Source: Croceivirga sp009797885 (lineage in GTDB: Bacteria > Bacteroidota > Bacteroidia > Flavobacteriales > Flavobacteriaceae). Taken from it: a stretch of 64,000 nt of DNA. Made by a program: the position numbers and the translations under genes. Every line of letters starts with the position of its first letter. The stretch's first letter is position 1. The DNA lies in assembly GCA_045866215.1 (NCBI GenBank), contig AP035880.1, positions 1,426,001 to 1,490,000 of the forward strand. The letters run 5' to 3'. Positions 7,852 to 16,175 of this stretch are shown one piece after another. The notes below the pieces were generated by a model. It saw only the letters and a list, made by a program, of their open reading frames with translations, ran no database searches and was not told the origin of the DNA.

Positions 7852-9054
7852 TCAAGGCAATTGGGAATAGCCATTCCTGGTTTTCCACAAAAAGTATTTT
7901 TCGAACAATACTTTGGAAAAATCATAGAACACATTGGGAATCATAATGGCAAACTTTCGGGGTTTAAATAAATGATCGCTTAAAATGATCACTTCTTTTT
8001 TACCGGCATCCATGACACAGATGCCTGGTATTTTGCCCCAAGCCTTTTTCTTAAGTTTCTTTTTCCCTTTCTCCACCCTTACAATATTCTCTGCAACGAT
8101 TTTCCCGGTTTCATCGGAGGGATATCCTGTTTTTGGACCTGAAAAAGGGACTTTGCCAGGGGTAAAGGGCAAATCGACCTGCACGGCAATCCCGGCCGCC
8201 CAGACATTGGGCCAATCCTTATGGCGGTAATCTTCACCCACGGGTAAATACCCATTGGATGTTGGGTTCAATGCCGGGGAATTGGTTACAAAATCAACCC
8301 CATAAAAGGGCGGCATCAACATGGTAAACGCACTGGGCAGCACCTCCCCAGAGCTCAATTCAACGCTGTTCGCGTTAACCTTGGTTACCCCAACCTCCGT
8401 TCTATAATGGATATTGAACATCTTCATAAAGGATTTCAACATGGTTTCGCCTCCTGGCATTCCATCGATACCGAAATGTCCCAAATAGGTTTCTGGGGTG
8501 ATCCAGTACAAATCGACCTTTTTTCTTATTTTCTGTTCACGTAACCATTTCTCAATATTAAAGAGGAACTCATAGGCCGCACCCATACAACCGGCATTTT
8601 GTGTAGCTCCAATGACTACAGGACCGGGGCTTTTTTTGAATTCTTCCAACGCTTTTTTGGTTTTCATTGCCCCATTTGGCGTACCTATGTAATGGGCAAA
8701 CTCCTTAACGCCCGGAGCTATGTCAAAATCGACCTTGGGACCAGTGGCAATGACCAAATGATCATAGGTAAAGTCCCCCGCTTTCGTTTTCACCAAGTTA
8801 TGTTCCGGATCGACACGCAATGCCTCGGTCTGTATGAATTCCACCCCCTTTTTCTTAAAGATTTTGTCCTTTCTAAAGGAAATGTCCTTTACTTCCCTGC
8901 GCCCAAAAGGCACCCATATCAAAGAGGGAATAAAAAGAAACAATGGCGATCTGTCAATGACCACAACCTTATGGTCTTCCTTTCCCTTTCGCTTTATCTC
9001 CAATGCGGCGGTCATTCCCGCGAAATTCCCGCCAATTACTACTGTGGTTTTCAT
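7852..9054 (-). CDS. FAD-dependent oxidoreductase, sulfide:quinone oxidoreductase-like
   Basis: A 400-residue flavoprotein starting at the ATG at 9054 (MKTTVVIGGNFAGMTAAL, the FAD-binding GxGxxG-type turn); an upstream in-frame extension to 9129 lacks any conserved feature. Motifs include DHLVIATGPKVDF, and VWAAGIAVQVDLPFTPGKVP where FAD contacts the end of the sheet. Cys156 (NAGCMGAAYEF) and Cys346 (PGICVMDAG) sit where sulfide:quinone oxidoreductases have their two redox cysteines (about 160 and 356). The C-terminal helix region NVFYDFSKVLFEKYFLW is amphipathic and fits membrane attachment. Likely role: oxidation of sulfide with electron transfer to quinone; a related NADH dehydrogenase-like role cannot be excluded. 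Confidence 0.75.
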   Translation of the reverse strand: MKTTVVIGGNFAGMTAALEIKRKGKEDHKVVVIDRSPLFLFIPSLIWVPFGRREVKDISFRKDKIFKKKGVEFIQTEALRVDPEHNLVKTKAGDFTYDHLVIATGPKVDFDIAPGVKEFAHYIGTPNGAMKTKKALEEFKKSPGPVVIGATQNAGCMGAAYEFLFNIEKWLREQKIRKKVDLYWITPETYLGHFGIDGMPGGETMLKSFMKMFNIHYRTEVGVTKVNANSVELSSGEVLPSAFTMLMPPFYGVDFVTNSPALNPTSNGYLPVGEDYRHKDWPNVWAAGIAVQVDLPFTPGKVPFSGPKTGYPSDETGKIVAENIVRVEKGKKKLKKKAWGKIPGICVMDAGKKEVIILSDHLFKPRKFAIMIPNVFYDFSKVLFEKYFLWKTRNGYSQLP

Positions 9055-9145
9055 GGCTGTATTGATTTTATGAAGAAAAGTTACTTTATTTCCCAGCCAA
9101 AAACTGTAACCTAAGTCACACAAAGTCAAATATTTTAAAGAATTT

Positions 9146-9191
9146 AATTCTACATTTGTAGAATTTAAATTTTTATTCTATGTTTGTAGAA
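9146..9191 (+). promoter_or_regulatory. BlaI-type operators overlapping a canonical promoter
   Basis: AATTCTACA-TT-TGTAGAATT (9146-9165) is a perfect 20-bp palindrome; TTCTATGTTTGTAGAA (9176-9191) is a near copy. The first contains TACA-N2-TGTA, the core bound by BlaI/MecI/CopY repressors. TTTG (9155-9158), 20 nt, TATGTTTG (9179-9186) form a canonical Bacteroidota promoter, so one operator lies over -33 and the other over -7. Repressor binding would block the blaI-like gene that starts at 9212. Confidence 0.8.
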
Positions 9192-9211
9192 CAAAATATA
9201 GTTTTCCGCCT

Positions 9212-9577
9212 ATGTCCCTTTCCAAATCCGAAGAAGAATTAATGAACATCATATGGAGGCTTAAAAAGGCTTTTATGAAAGATCTCCTGGACGCTTATCC
9301 AGAGCCTAAGCCCGCCACGACCACGGTGGCAACCCTGCTCAAAAGAATGGCCGATAAAGGGTTTGTATCTTACAAAAGTTATGGCCGTTCCCGGGAGTAC
9401 TATCCCCTAGTAAAAAAGAAGGACTACTTCTCCAAACACGTAAAGGGGCTCATTAAAAATTTCTTTAACGATAGTCCAAGTCAGTTTGCCTCCTTCTTTG
9501 CCGAGGAGACCAATTTGAGCAAGGAAGAATTGGAAGCGTTAAGAAAGCTCATCGATCAACAAATAAAAAATCGGTAG
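9212..9577 (+). CDS. BlaI/MecI family repressor
   Basis: A 121-residue winged-helix repressor: LSKSEEELMNIIWRLKKAF at the start, PEPKPATTTVATLLKRMADK as recognition region, KGFVSYKSYGRSREYYPLV as wing, then a C-terminal dimerisation helix. It is 2 nt from a membrane M56 peptidase gene, the usual partner that cleaves the repressor to release transcription. Two palindromes with TACA/TGTA cores overlap its promoter. No beta-lactamase gene is nearby, so the pair probably responds to another envelope signal. Confidence 0.93.
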   Translation: MSLSKSEEELMNIIWRLKKAFMKDLLDAYPEPKPATTTVATLLKRMADKGFVSYKSYGRSREYYPLVKKKDYFSKHVKGLIKNFFNDSPSQFASFFAEETNLSKEELEALRKLIDQQIKNR

Positions 9578-9579
9578 TA

Positions 9580-11259
9580 ATGCTAGTGTACCTATTGAAA
9601 TCGGCTGCCTGTATGGTCATCCTATTTTTGTTTTACAAACTCTTTTTGGAGCGGGAAAACATGCACGTGTTCAAACGTTTTTTCCTTACAGGCTCCTTAG
9701 TGGTCTCCCTACTGATTCCTTTGCTGGTTTTTACGGAATATGTTGAGGCAATTCCTAGGGGCACGAATGCAACCATAGATGCGGATTCCCCTATTTTTCA
9801 CAACCAGGGCATTTCGGATATGGCCATGGTCAATTGGGAAATGCTGTTATGGAATTTGTATTCCGTGGGTTGTCTGGTAGTCGGGTTCCGATTTGCAAAG
9901 CACCTTTTTCAAATCGTGCGCCGGATTCAAAAAAACCCAAAACACAAAGTGAATTTTAGCACCAGGGTGCTCCTCAATGAAAAAATGCCCCCGCATACCT
10001 TCCTCAACTACATTTTCTTGAACAAAAAAGAGTTTGAGAACGGTACCATTCCCAAGGAAGTGATACTTCATGAAGAGACACATGCCAGACAGTGGCACAG
10101 TTTGGATGTCCTTTTTATCGAATTGCTCCATATTGTCCTTTGGTTCAATCCCCTACTCTTTTTATTCAAAAAAAGCATAAAACTAAATCATGAGTTTTTG
10201 GCGGACAGTGCGGTATTAAAGGAAAGAGTGGGCACAAAAAAATATCAAAATACCTTGCTTTCCTATCTATCAGGGGAAAGTGAACGGAACAATCAGTCGA
10301 TCCATATGGCAAATGCCATCAATTATTCATCAATCAAAAAACGATTTACAGTCATGGGAAAACAAACCTCAAAAACATCTGCAGTACTGCGAACACTAAT
10401 CGTGGTCCCTCTAACACTCATTTTGTTATTCGGATTTAGCGAAAAGAAAATGGTCCAAAACAAGATTCCCCAAACCAACACATTGGGCGTCCATACCCTT
10501 GGAAAGCAACCATTCGTCTTGGCAATAGACAACAGTCGAATAGTTCTTAATGGTACCGAGTTGGCATTACATGCTTTCTCCGGGGCAGTAAACGAATTGA
10601 CCAAAGATTGGGAAGAAACCGATTATGCGTCCATTGTCCCCAGTGTCCATTTCAACAATACGCCCAATTCATTTTTGGAAAAAGTAGAAGTTGAATTCCA
10701 AAAAACCCACTTCTCCAAAGCCAATGAAGGAATGCAAATTTTTCCAGATAAAACCACGAATAACATCGTTCAAAAAGGCGCTTCCCGTGAACAAATGAAG
10801 GAATACGAGGCCCTGGCCAAAAAATACAATACCATGCCCAGGGATAATATGCACATTTTAACAAAGGAGGTGGAGCGCATGAAATACCTCTATAGTCTGA
10901 TGTCCGACAAACAGCGCGCGGATACTGAACCATTTCCAAATTTCCCGGAACCGCCACAACCTCCAGGTCCCACCAGTGGCATTGGGGAAGTACCGCCTCC
11001 CCCACCCCCGGTAAAAGCACCAAATATGAAAGAGGTAAGGGAGGTTCCACCACCACCTGCACCAAAATCCCCATTGGAACACATTAAGGAAGTTGCGGAA
11101 AAAGGCGCCATTTTCTATTATGAGGGGAAAAGGATACCTTCGGAAAAAGCCATGGCGCTATTTCAAAGTAGTGAAGCCCTAAATCTTGTGACCAACCATA
11201 CCAATGACGGTGATTATATAGTACATATTTCAACAGAACCCATAGTTATCAAAAAGTAG
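9580..11259 (+). CDS. BlaR1/MecR1-like M56 membrane zinc peptidase
   Basis: A 559-residue protein with membrane helices at about residues 1-20, 35-55, 88-110 and 265-290, and the M56 peptidase domain between them. The zinc site is HEETH at about 164-168 followed by ARQWHSLDVLFIELL, and a downstream NHEFLADSAVL supplies the third ligand. Instead of a penicillin-binding sensor the C-terminal part (about 300-559) is a periplasmic region with a proline-rich stretch near 455-495 (PEPPQPPGP, PPPPPP). It should cleave the BlaI-type repressor encoded just upstream. No TonB C-terminal domain is seen here, in contrast to the second M56 protein at 47.5-48.8 kb. Confidence 0.88.
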   Translation: MLVYLLKSAACMVILFLFYKLFLERENMHVFKRFFLTGSLVVSLLIPLLVFTEYVEAIPRGTNATIDADSPIFHNQGISDMAMVNWEMLLWNLYSVGCLVVGFRFAKHLFQIVRRIQKNPKHKVNFSTRVLLNEKMPPHTFLNYIFLNKKEFENGTIPKEVILHEETHARQWHSLDVLFIELLHIVLWFNPLLFLFKKSIKLNHEFLADSAVLKERVGTKKYQNTLLSYLSGESERNNQSIHMANAINYSSIKKRFTVMGKQTSKTSAVLRTLIVVPLTLILLFGFSEKKMVQNKIPQTNTLGVHTLGKQPFVLAIDNSRIVLNGTELALHAFSGAVNELTKDWEETDYASIVPSVHFNNTPNSFLEKVEVEFQKTHFSKANEGMQIFPDKTTNNIVQKGASREQMKEYEALAKKYNTMPRDNMHILTKEVERMKYLYSLMSDKQRADTEPFPNFPEPPQPPGPTSGIGEVPPPPPPVKAPNMKEVREVPPPPAPKSPLEHIKEVAEKGAIFYYEGKRIPSEKAMALFQSSEALNLVTNHTNDGDYIVHISTEPIVIKK

Positions 11260-11277
11260 ATTTTGACAAAAAACCAG

Positions 11278-11304
11278 AAAAGCCCTGTTTCCAGGGCTTT
11301 TTTT
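11278..11304 (+). terminator. Rho-independent terminator after the M56 peptidase gene
   Basis: AGCCCTG (11281-11287), TTTC loop, CAGGGCT (11292-11298), followed by a run of T. It lies 19 nt after the stop codon. Confidence 0.88.
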
Positions 11305-11450
11305 GTAACATTTTATAACAATTCACGTTCTAATAGCATCACTTTTGGGTCCTGATACCGTCAAAAACGTCCAATACCAACCTTCCATGGATATGTTTTG
11401 ACCCCTTTTGTGATGTAAAATCATATCATAAACCTAAAACGAACACTATC

Positions 11451-12551
11451 ATGTTACAACGATTTTTTATTTTCTGCTCAGGAGCGGACAGTACTATTTT
11501 GGAAACCTGCTCCCAGGGGGAAAGGAACAAATATGCCGGGATTGGGGCTACTGTTTTTTTTACGGCCGTAATGGCCTTCATAGCTTCCGGCTATGCGCTG
11601 TACACCGTTTTTGACAATATATATACTGCCATTTTCTTTGGGTTCATATGGGGCTTGTTGATTTTTAACCTGGACCGATATATTGTGTCCACGATTAAAA
11701 AACGGGATTCCTTTAAAAGCGAACTACTACAGGCCGCACCTCGTATCGTTTTAGCGGTCATTATTGCCGTTGTCATCTCCAAACCTTTGGAAATGAAGAT
11801 TTTTGAAAAGGAAATCAATCAGGTTTTGCTGGAGGAAAAGAATGCGATGACCTTGGCGAACAAGGAACAGCTTGCATTGCAATATACGCCCAAAATTGAA
11901 CGCCTTAACCAAGATATTGCCACCCTAAAAAGCGAGATTGTCACCAAGGAAGCGGAAACCAATGCCCTTTATGACACTTACATTTCGGAGGCCGAGGGAA
12001 CAGCTGGTACCGGATTATTGGGCAAAGGACCTGTTTATAAGGAAAAAAGGGAAAAGCACGATGCCTACCTGGCCGAACTACAACAATTAAAAAAGGCCAA
12101 TGGGGAGAAAATAAATGCCATTGAGATGCAAATTACGGCCCTTAACGCCGATTATGAGGCCGCCGTAAGCACATCACAACCGGTAATAGATGGGTTTGAC
12201 GGCCTCATGGCCAGAATCAATGCCCTCGGAAAATTGCCTTGGTTCCCATCGTTCTTTATTTTCCTTTTGTTCTTGGCCATCGAAACCGCGCCAATCATTG
12301 CAAAATTATTGGCCCCCAAAGGGGAGTACGATTATAAGTTTGAAGAGGGGGAAAGTGTTGTGGCCACCTGGGTCACCCAAAAAGTGGAACAACGCAAACT
12401 ATTGTTGTCAACGGATGCTGCGATGAACCAGGAAATCTACAATGACATCAAATCCGAAGCGGAACTCTACCGGTATAAAAAGGAAAAAGCAGAGGAGTTG
12501 CTTCGTTTGCAGGCAGATTCATTTCACAACGTACAAGTGAAAGGGCTATAA
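11451..12551 (+). CDS. DUF4407 membrane protein
   Basis: A 366-residue protein of the DUF4407 family, whose function is unknown. Three helices near the N-terminus (about 28-55, 62-82, 98-118) include the family's FNLDRYIVSTIKK stretch. A long, charged, coiled-coil-like segment (about 125-245) follows, then a fourth helix (FFIFLLFLAIETAPIIAKLL, about 262-285) and a basic cytosolic tail. The arrangement suggests two cytosolic or periplasmic coils anchored at the inner membrane. It has its own transcription unit after a terminator and converges on rfbD with a 60-bp gap that holds no evident terminator. Confidence 0.85.
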   Translation: MLQRFFIFCSGADSTILETCSQGERNKYAGIGATVFFTAVMAFIASGYALYTVFDNIYTAIFFGFIWGLLIFNLDRYIVSTIKKRDSFKSELLQAAPRIVLAVIIAVVISKPLEMKIFEKEINQVLLEEKNAMTLANKEQLALQYTPKIERLNQDIATLKSEIVTKEAETNALYDTYISEAEGTAGTGLLGKGPVYKEKREKHDAYLAELQQLKKANGEKINAIEMQITALNADYEAAVSTSQPVIDGFDGLMARINALGKLPWFPSFFIFLLFLAIETAPIIAKLLAPKGEYDYKFEEGESVVATWVTQKVEQRKLLLSTDAAMNQEIYNDIKSEAELYRYKKEKAEELLRLQADSFHNVQVKGL

Positions 12552-12611
12552 GGGTTCCTTAATTTCCATCTTGTACCACATCCAAGGAAAAGAGGCCCAT
12601 ACCAAAACATA

Positions 12612-13481
12612 TTATTGGGCTACCCCAATTTTGGCATATGCCTTTAAGGCTACTTTTAGGCTTTCCGTCCAATGGGGAATTTCTAAATTAAAGGTGTCCT
12701 TAATTTTGGATTTGTCCAGAACACTATATTTTGGACGTTCTGCAGGGGTCGGGTATTGCTCCGACAGGATAGGGTTAAGTTGAATGGCGATTCCTTGTTC
12801 CTTGAAAATTGCCTTGGCAAAATCGTACCAACTGGCCACTCCCTCGTTGCTATAATTATAGACCCCATAGTCAATGGAGTGCGCTTGGATTATGGTCAAA
12901 ATAACATAGGCCAGATCCTTGGCATAGGTGGGTGTGCCCACCTGATCATAAACTACGGAAAGTGCTTCCCTTTCATTGCCCAGGCGCAACATGGTCTTCA
13001 TAAAATTGTTTCCATATTCCGAGTAGAGCCATGAGGTCCGAATGACAAAGTGCTCTTCCAAATTGTTGATTATGGCCCGCTCCCCTTTATACTTGGTATC
13101 CCCATAGAAACCTATGGGCCTGGCAATATCTTCCTCCTTATAGGGAACGTTGAGATACCCATCAAATACAAAATCCGTGGAGACATGGATAAGTACCGTG
13201 CCGCTTTCCTTACAGTTCAAAGCCAAATTCCTTGGACCGGTCACATTCACCAATCGGGCTGTGTCCGCTTCGGCTTCCGCTTTATCCACATTTGTAAATG
13301 CCGCGCAATTGATGCAATAGGCATAATTGGAAGATGTCAGTTCCTCATTGACAGCATCAAATTCGGTAATGTCCAAATCCGTGGAAGCCCTGAACGTAAC
13401 GTCCAGATCCATTTGGTTTTTTACCACCTCCTTTAACGTACTTCCCAATTGACCGGAAGCTCCTGTGACTAGTATTTTCAT
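12612..13481 (-). CDS. rfbD: dTDP-4-dehydrorhamnose reductase
   Basis: A 289-residue short-chain reductase that makes the last step to dTDP-L-rhamnose with NAD(P)H. The nucleotide-binding motif is VTGASGQLGSTLKE at residues 5-18; STDFVFDG and YGDTKYKGE hold the catalytic Thr/Tyr/Lys set; FVIRTSWLYSEYGNNFMKTM is typical of RmlD. Last gene of the rfbBACD operon, 2 nt after rfbC. The rhamnose feeds the adjacent EPS cluster. Confidence 0.95.
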   Translation of the reverse strand: MKILVTGASGQLGSTLKEVVKNQMDLDVTFRASTDLDITEFDAVNEELTSSNYAYCINCAAFTNVDKAEAEADTARLVNVTGPRNLALNCKESGTVLIHVSTDFVFDGYLNVPYKEEDIARPIGFYGDTKYKGERAIINNLEEHFVIRTSWLYSEYGNNFMKTMLRLGNEREALSVVYDQVGTPTYAKDLAYVILTIIQAHSIDYGVYNYSNEGVASWYDFAKAIFKEQGIAIQLNPILSEQYPTPAERPKYSVLDKSKIKDTFNLEIPHWTESLKVALKAYAKIGVAQ

Positions 13482-13483
13482 GT

Positions 13484-14032
13484 TTAGCTGGCTACAAATT
13501 CGTTTAATGTAGGAAGGATTTTGTCCTTTTCCGAAATAACAAGGTCATTCCGATCCAAAATCCAATCAATATGCAACTTGGGGTCATTGTACACTATGCC
13601 CCCTTCAGATTCCTTATGATAAAAGTTATCGCACTTATAAAAGAAGATGGCCGTCTCGCTGAGTGTCACAAAACCATGGGCGCATCCCCTTGGAATAAAC
13701 AGCTGTTTCCTGTTCCCGGATGAGAGTATGGTACGGACTATCTTTCCATAACTTTTGGAATTGGGCCTAATATCAACCGCCACATCCAAAACCTCACCAT
13801 CCAAAACCCGGACCAGTTTGGCCTGTGCATGTATCCCGGTCTGAAAATGGAGGCCCCTCAACACACCTCGTTCGGAAAGGGATTGGTTGTCCTGGACGAA
13901 AAAGGGTTTTGCCCCGGTTTCCCTCTCAAAGATGGATTGATTAAAGCTTTCAAAAAAGTGTCCGCGTTCGTCCTCAAAGACCTTTGGGGTCAATTCAAAA
14001 CAACCTTCTATTTCCGTTTTTTTCACTTCCAT
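13484..14032 (-). CDS. rfbC: dTDP-4-dehydrorhamnose 3,5-epimerase
   Basis: A 182-residue cupin-fold epimerase. Visible are FEDERGHFFESFNQ, QDNQSLSERGVLRGLHFQ with the catalytic His, LFIPRGCAHGFVTLSE, and FFYKCDNFYHKESEGGI, all RmlC signatures. It converts dTDP-4-keto-6-deoxyglucose to the L-lyxo form that RfbD reduces. It lies 2 nt after rfbA and 2 nt before rfbD in one operon. Confidence 0.96.
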   Translation of the reverse strand: MEVKKTEIEGCFELTPKVFEDERGHFFESFNQSIFERETGAKPFFVQDNQSLSERGVLRGLHFQTGIHAQAKLVRVLDGEVLDVAVDIRPNSKSYGKIVRTILSSGNRKQLFIPRGCAHGFVTLSETAIFFYKCDNFYHKESEGGIVYNDPKLHIDWILDRNDLVISEKDKILPTLNEFVAS

Positions 14033-14034
14033 TT

Positions 14035-14895
14035 TTACGAAATTACTTCTAACAAGCGCTTGCTATAACCACTCTTTAAAAAGGGTTTCGTCAATTTCTT
14101 AAATTGATTTTTGGTGATATACCCCATTTTATACGCCGATGATTCTATGGCACCTATTTTTAGGCCCTGTCGCTCTTCAATGACCTGAACAAACTGCCCT
14201 GCTTGCATCAACGATGTAAAAGTACCGGTATCCAGCCAAGCCGTACCCCGATCCATAATACTCACTTTTAATTTACCCCTTTTAAGGTATTCCCTGTTCA
14301 CATCCGTTATTTCCAATTCTCCCCGGACACTCGGTTTGATGTTCTTTGCGATATCCACAACATCGTTATCATAAAAATAGATTCCGGGAACGGCATAATT
14401 GGATTTTGGTACTTTTGGTTTTTCCTCAATGGAAATCACCTTGCCATCCTCATCAAAATCCACAACACCATAACGTTCCGGATCGTTAACATGGTATGCA
14501 TAGATAATGCCCCCGTCCGGATCATTATTGGATTGCAAAAGTTTGTCCAATCCAGAACCGTAAAATATATTATCGCCTAGAATTAAGGCTACCTTGTCAT
14601 CTTCAATAAATTCCTCGCCTATTAAAAAGGCTTCTGCCAAACCATTGGGTTCTTCTTGCACGGCATATTCAAATCGACAGCCGTACTTCCTTCCATCACC
14701 CAACAACTTCTTGAATAAGGGGAGGTCGTGTGGGGTGGATATAATAAGTATTTCCCAGATTCCGGATTCCAACAAGGTGGAAAGGGGATAATAAATCATG
14801 GGTTTATCATATATGGGCATCAACTGTTTACTTACAGCCAGTGTAAGTGGATGCAATCTAGTTCCTGAGCCCCCGGCCAGAATAATTCCTTTCAT
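14035..14895 (-). CDS. rfbA: Glucose-1-phosphate thymidylyltransferase
   Basis: A 286-residue nucleotidyltransferase that makes dTDP-glucose from glucose-1-phosphate and dTTP. The N-terminal KGIILAGGSGTRLHPLT is the nucleotide-binding signature and KPMIYYPLSTLLESGI the sugar site; ALILGDNIFYG carries the metal Asp. Length is normal for RmlA. Second gene of the rfbBACD operon, 24 nt after rfbB. Confidence 0.97.
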   Translation of the reverse strand: MKGIILAGGSGTRLHPLTLAVSKQLMPIYDKPMIYYPLSTLLESGIWEILIISTPHDLPLFKKLLGDGRKYGCRFEYAVQEEPNGLAEAFLIGEEFIEDDKVALILGDNIFYGSGLDKLLQSNNDPDGGIIYAYHVNDPERYGVVDFDEDGKVISIEEKPKVPKSNYAVPGIYFYDNDVVDIAKNIKPSVRGELEITDVNREYLKRGKLKVSIMDRGTAWLDTGTFTSLMQAGQFVQVIEERQGLKIGAIESSAYKMGYITKNQFKKLTKPFLKSGYSKRLLEVIS

Positions 14896-14919
14896 TTGTA
14901 AATTTTTAGCAGGATGGTT

Positions 14920-15954
14920 TTAGGCTACACTTGAGTTCTCCTTTTCCACATAACGGTTAAGGTACCAATCGATGGTTTTTTCTATACCGGACTCAAAGTT
15001 TTCATCGGCTTTCCATCCCAATTCGTTTTCTATTTTGGAAGCATCAATGGCATACCTAAAATCATGACCGGCACGATCTTTTACAAAGGTTATTCCATCT
15101 TTATATGAGCCGCTGCTTTTTGGATGCTTTGCATCCAACAATTCGCAAACCTTATTCGCGATGTAAAGATTGTTGCGCTCATTTCGTCCACCGATATTAT
15201 AGGTTTCTCCAGAAACGCCCTTATCATAGGCAAGGGCGATCCCTTTGCAATGATCTAGGACATAGAGCCAATCGCGAATATTGGAACCATCCCCATAAAT
15301 GGGAATTTCCTCTCCGCCCAATGCTTTCCTGATTATGGTGGGAATCAGTTTTTCATCATGCTGTTTGGGGCCGTAATTGTTTGAGCAATTGGTCGTGACC
15401 ACATTCATACCGTAGGTATGGTGATAACTCCGCACTATAAAATCCGATGAAGCCTTTGAAGCACTATACGGACTATTGGGAGCATATGGGGTTGTTTCCA
15501 TAAACAATCCTTCCTTGCCCAGGGTACCGTACACCTCATCAGTGGAAACATGGTGAAAGCGGGCATTCCCATACGCTTCCTTATAGATTCCGGGTCCTAC
15601 CATCCACCTTTTCTTGGCCACATCAATTAGGTTGAAGGTTCCTATGATATTTGTTTGCATGAAAGCATCGGGATTGGCAATGGAATTGTCTACATGGGAT
15701 TCCGCTGCAAAATGGATAACACCCTTAAAATCAAAACGTTCGAATAATTCCTCTATCAATTCCCTATCACAAATATCCCCTTTAATAAAGGTGTACCTAT
15801 TGTGACCCTCCACCTCCTTTAGATTACCAAGGTCACCAGCATAGGTAAGGGCATCCAGATTGACCAAATGGATATCCGAATTATTTTCCAAAAAGTAGGG
15901 AACAAAGTTGGAACCAATAAAACCAGCTCCTCCCGTAACCAATAGATAGCTCAT
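14920..15954 (-). CDS. rfbB: dTDP-glucose 4,6-dehydratase
   Basis: A 344-residue SDR enzyme. NAD binding: VTGGAGFIGSNFVPYF at residues 6-21; HFAAESHVDNSI; catalytic STDEVYG and YSASKASSDF; NCSNNYGPKQHDEKLIPT. It converts dTDP-glucose to dTDP-4-keto-6-deoxyglucose, and is the first gene of rfbBACD. Its promoter region carries the -7 box and GTTGTG-type repeat shared with the other EPS operons. Confidence 0.97.
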   Translation of the reverse strand: MSYLLVTGGAGFIGSNFVPYFLENNSDIHLVNLDALTYAGDLGNLKEVEGHNRYTFIKGDICDRELIEELFERFDFKGVIHFAAESHVDNSIANPDAFMQTNIIGTFNLIDVAKKRWMVGPGIYKEAYGNARFHHVSTDEVYGTLGKEGLFMETTPYAPNSPYSASKASSDFIVRSYHHTYGMNVVTTNCSNNYGPKQHDEKLIPTIIRKALGGEEIPIYGDGSNIRDWLYVLDHCKGIALAYDKGVSGETYNIGGRNERNNLYIANKVCELLDAKHPKSSGSYKDGITFVKDRAGHDFRYAIDASKIENELGWKADENFESGIEKTIDWYLNRYVEKENSSVA

Positions 15955-15981
15955 TAATAAATATTTATATTACTTTATTTG

Positions 15982-16045
15982 TAAATATAATCTTACTTCA
16001 ATAGTTGGTTTAATTTATGTTGTGAAAGCCCACATTTAGGTGGTA
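15982..16045 (-). promoter_or_regulatory. rfbB promoter: -7-like box and GTTGTG-type direct repeat (LytTR-like site)
   Basis: On the minus strand TATATTTA (15989-15982) is a -7-like box about 27 bp before the ATG. Exactly 26 nt upstream is TATGTTGTG (16016-16024 as read on plus); 12 nt further is a degenerate second copy, TAGGTGGTA (16037-16045). The 22-mer at 15975-15996 differs by one base from the one in front of ugd (25133-25154), and the 11-mer TTATGTTGTGA is identical, both pairs 18 nt apart. Confidence 0.65.
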
Positions 16046-16175
16046 CACGTCTTAATTTACACTTATTAAATTAATTGGCGGCAACGATTAACAAATTCCT
16101 TAAGGTTTGCATCAGATTATACGGCCCTATCCCGAAAACTTTTTCTTACCTTAGTCTTGGTTTTTATAGATACCA

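Noticed and set aside
9055..9129. N-terminal extension of the SQR-like protein
   Set aside because: The 25 extra residues lack conservation and the FAD motif starts right after the ATG at 9054; the region more likely holds the promoter.
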